A DNA stretch of 64,000 nt from Marinomonas sp. KMM3893 (GTDB lineage: Bacteria; Pseudomonadota; Gammaproteobacteria; Pseudomonadales; Marinomonadaceae), in NCBI RefSeq assembly GCF_004352855.1, contig NZ_SJSC01000002.1, positions 1 to 64,000 on the forward strand. The letters run 5' to 3'. The notes below the pieces were generated by a model. It made no database searches and had not been told where the DNA came from. It saw nothing but the letters and a program-made list of their open reading frames with translations. The position numbers were made by a program, and so were the translations under genes. The number at the start of each line of letters is the position of its first letter. The first letter of the stretch is position 1. Shown one piece after another: positions 63,059-64,000 of this stretch.

Positions 63059-64000
63059 ATGAAAACCAAATGCACCCAAAAAGGCTGGACACCCGAGCAA
63101 CTTGGCTCCCTTATAGGCAAAACCTACCTGATCACTGGCGCTAATAGCGGCGCTGGATTTCAAGCCTCCCGCACCTTGCTCGCCAAGGGCGCAAAAGTCG
63201 TCATGCTTAACCGTAATGCGGCTAAATCCAACGCGGCAATTAGCGCCTTAAAACAGGAGCTTGGCCAGCAAGCAGACGTTTCTGTCATTCTCATGGATCT
63301 TGCTGCCTTAGATTCAGTACGCCAAGCAGCAAATGACGTGTTGGATAACGTACCAACTATCGACGCTCTGATTTGTAACGGGGCAATCGCACAGGTAGCT
63401 AAGCAAACTTTCACCAAAGAGGGTTTTGAAAGCCAACTAGGGGTGAACCACTTCGGGCATTTTTTACTCTGCGGTATGCTGTTTGAGCGCCTTGAAGCCA
63501 GCCAAGGTCGCATCGTTGTGGTCGGCAGTAATGCCTACAAAATGGGCCTCAAAAAAATTCAATTTAATGACCTTAACTTTGATAAAAAGTACACGGCGTG
63601 GGATTCCTACGCGCAAAGCAAACTGGCCCAGATGATGTTCGCTTACGAATTACAAGATCGCATTGCTGTGGCAAATAGAAGCGTCAAGGTCTATGTGTGT
63701 CATCCAGGTGCCTCCCGAACCAACTTACTTATGGACACTGCCAGTACTTTTAACAAGGTACTCTGGTCAGTATTGTCTCGAGTGATTGCCCAATCGGCTG
63801 AAAAAGGCGCTTGGCCTGAAATCATGTGTGCCACACAAAATGGCCTCACCTTCAAAACCCTTTATGGTCCCACTAAAAGAGCGGACACCGTTGGTCCAGT
63901 GGGCGAATGTTCATTACATAAAGTGGCGCTGGATAAGCAGATGGCGACGCAGCTTTGGACCCTATCGGAACAGAAAACAGCGTTTAACTGGTCATTATAG
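63059..64000 (+). CDS. Short-chain dehydrogenase/reductase
   Basis: 313 residues, complete; the TAG stop is the last codon of the window. Cofactor motif TGANSGAGFQASRTL near residue 27 (TGxxxGxG), catalytic YAQSK near 183 preceded by the Ser in VVVGSNAYK near 155; NNAG is replaced by ICNGAIA near 110. It resembles retinol-dehydrogenase/WWOX-like SDRs acting on hydrophobic alcohols or aldehydes; the natural substrate is unknown. Probably regulated by the divergent AraC gene. Confidence 0.9.
   Translation: MKTKCTQKGWTPEQLGSLIGKTYLITGANSGAGFQASRTLLAKGAKVVMLNRNAAKSNAAISALKQELGQQADVSVILMDLAALDSVRQAANDVLDNVPTIDALICNGAIAQVAKQTFTKEGFESQLGVNHFGHFLLCGMLFERLEASQGRIVVVGSNAYKMGLKKIQFNDLNFDKKYTAWDSYAQSKLAQMMFAYELQDRIAVANRSVKVYVCHPGASRTNLLMDTASTFNKVLWSVLSRVIAQSAEKGAWPEIMCATQNGLTFKTLYGPTKRADTVGPVGECSLHKVALDKQMATQLWTLSEQKTAFNWSL

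Overview
The window looks like a chromosomal segment of a marine gammaproteobacterium of the Oceanospirillales, most like Marinomonas. This rests on recalled gene order and protein resemblance, not on a database search. Housekeeping blocks have the order expected for this group and for pseudomonads: tkt-epd-pgk-fba opposite metK, gshB-tonB-like, rpoH-ftsX-ftsE-ftsY-rsmD, metX-metW-rdgB-hemW, and rph opposite yicC. Na+-coupled betaine-type uptake and binding-protein-dependent transporters fit a marine heterotroph. I see no prophage, insertion sequence, CRISPR array or rRNA gene.

Layout. 0.1-6 kb: a DUF1989 gene and a divergent LysR regulator beside a four-gene polyamine-type ABC transporter. 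6.5-9 kb: serA and trmA. 9.1-14.5 kb: an unusual operon coding for a LuxP-like periplasmic binding protein, a LuxQ-like hybrid kinase that has lost its catalytic and phosphoacceptor residues, the SAH/MTA nucleosidase MtnN, and a secreted putative beta-barrel protein. 14.7 kb: tRNA-Leu(UAG). 14.9-22 kb: central carbon genes, then metK with a structured leader, then rsmE. 23-25.1 kb: a TolC-family/OmpA-family pair lying between rsmE and gshB. 25.3-33.3 kb: gshB, a TonB-like gene, rpoH, ftsX/E/Y, a catalytically dead M16-like protein and rsmD. 33.5-37.1 kb: methionine entry (metX, metW), rdgB and hemW. 37.2-42.6 kb: a BCCT transporter preceded by a perfect 16-bp inverted repeat, a UPF0016 metal exporter under a yybP-ykoY manganese riboswitch, and a cNMP/CBS/DUF294 protein with a DnaQ-like exonuclease. 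42.7-50.6 kb: a sugar module (PfkB kinase, two-component system, GtsABCD-type ABC transporter), followed by a 21-bp tandem repeat. 51-56.6 kb: a UshA-like lipoprotein, a small secreted protein, and a GGDEF-EAL receptor paired with an SBP3-type periplasmic protein. 56.8-58.6 kb: rph and yicC. 58.6-61.8 kb: an accessory patch with an intact MntA-HepT toxin-antitoxin pair, a HipB-like gene followed by a truncated HipA joined to a restriction-endonuclease remnant, and an AAA/DUF4143 ATPase behind two palindromic operators. 61.9-64 kb: an AraC regulator opposite an SDR oxidoreductase.

Two themes recur. First, periplasmic binding proteins are paired with membrane signalling proteins (LuxP/LuxQ-like and SBP3/GGDEF-EAL). 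Second, several genes belong to the activated methyl cycle (mtnN, metK, metX, metW). The LuxPQ-like-MtnN-barrel operon is the best candidate for an undescribed system: the sensor looks like an AI-2 receptor, but its kinase and receivers are degenerate and the binding-pocket positions I can align are partly changed.
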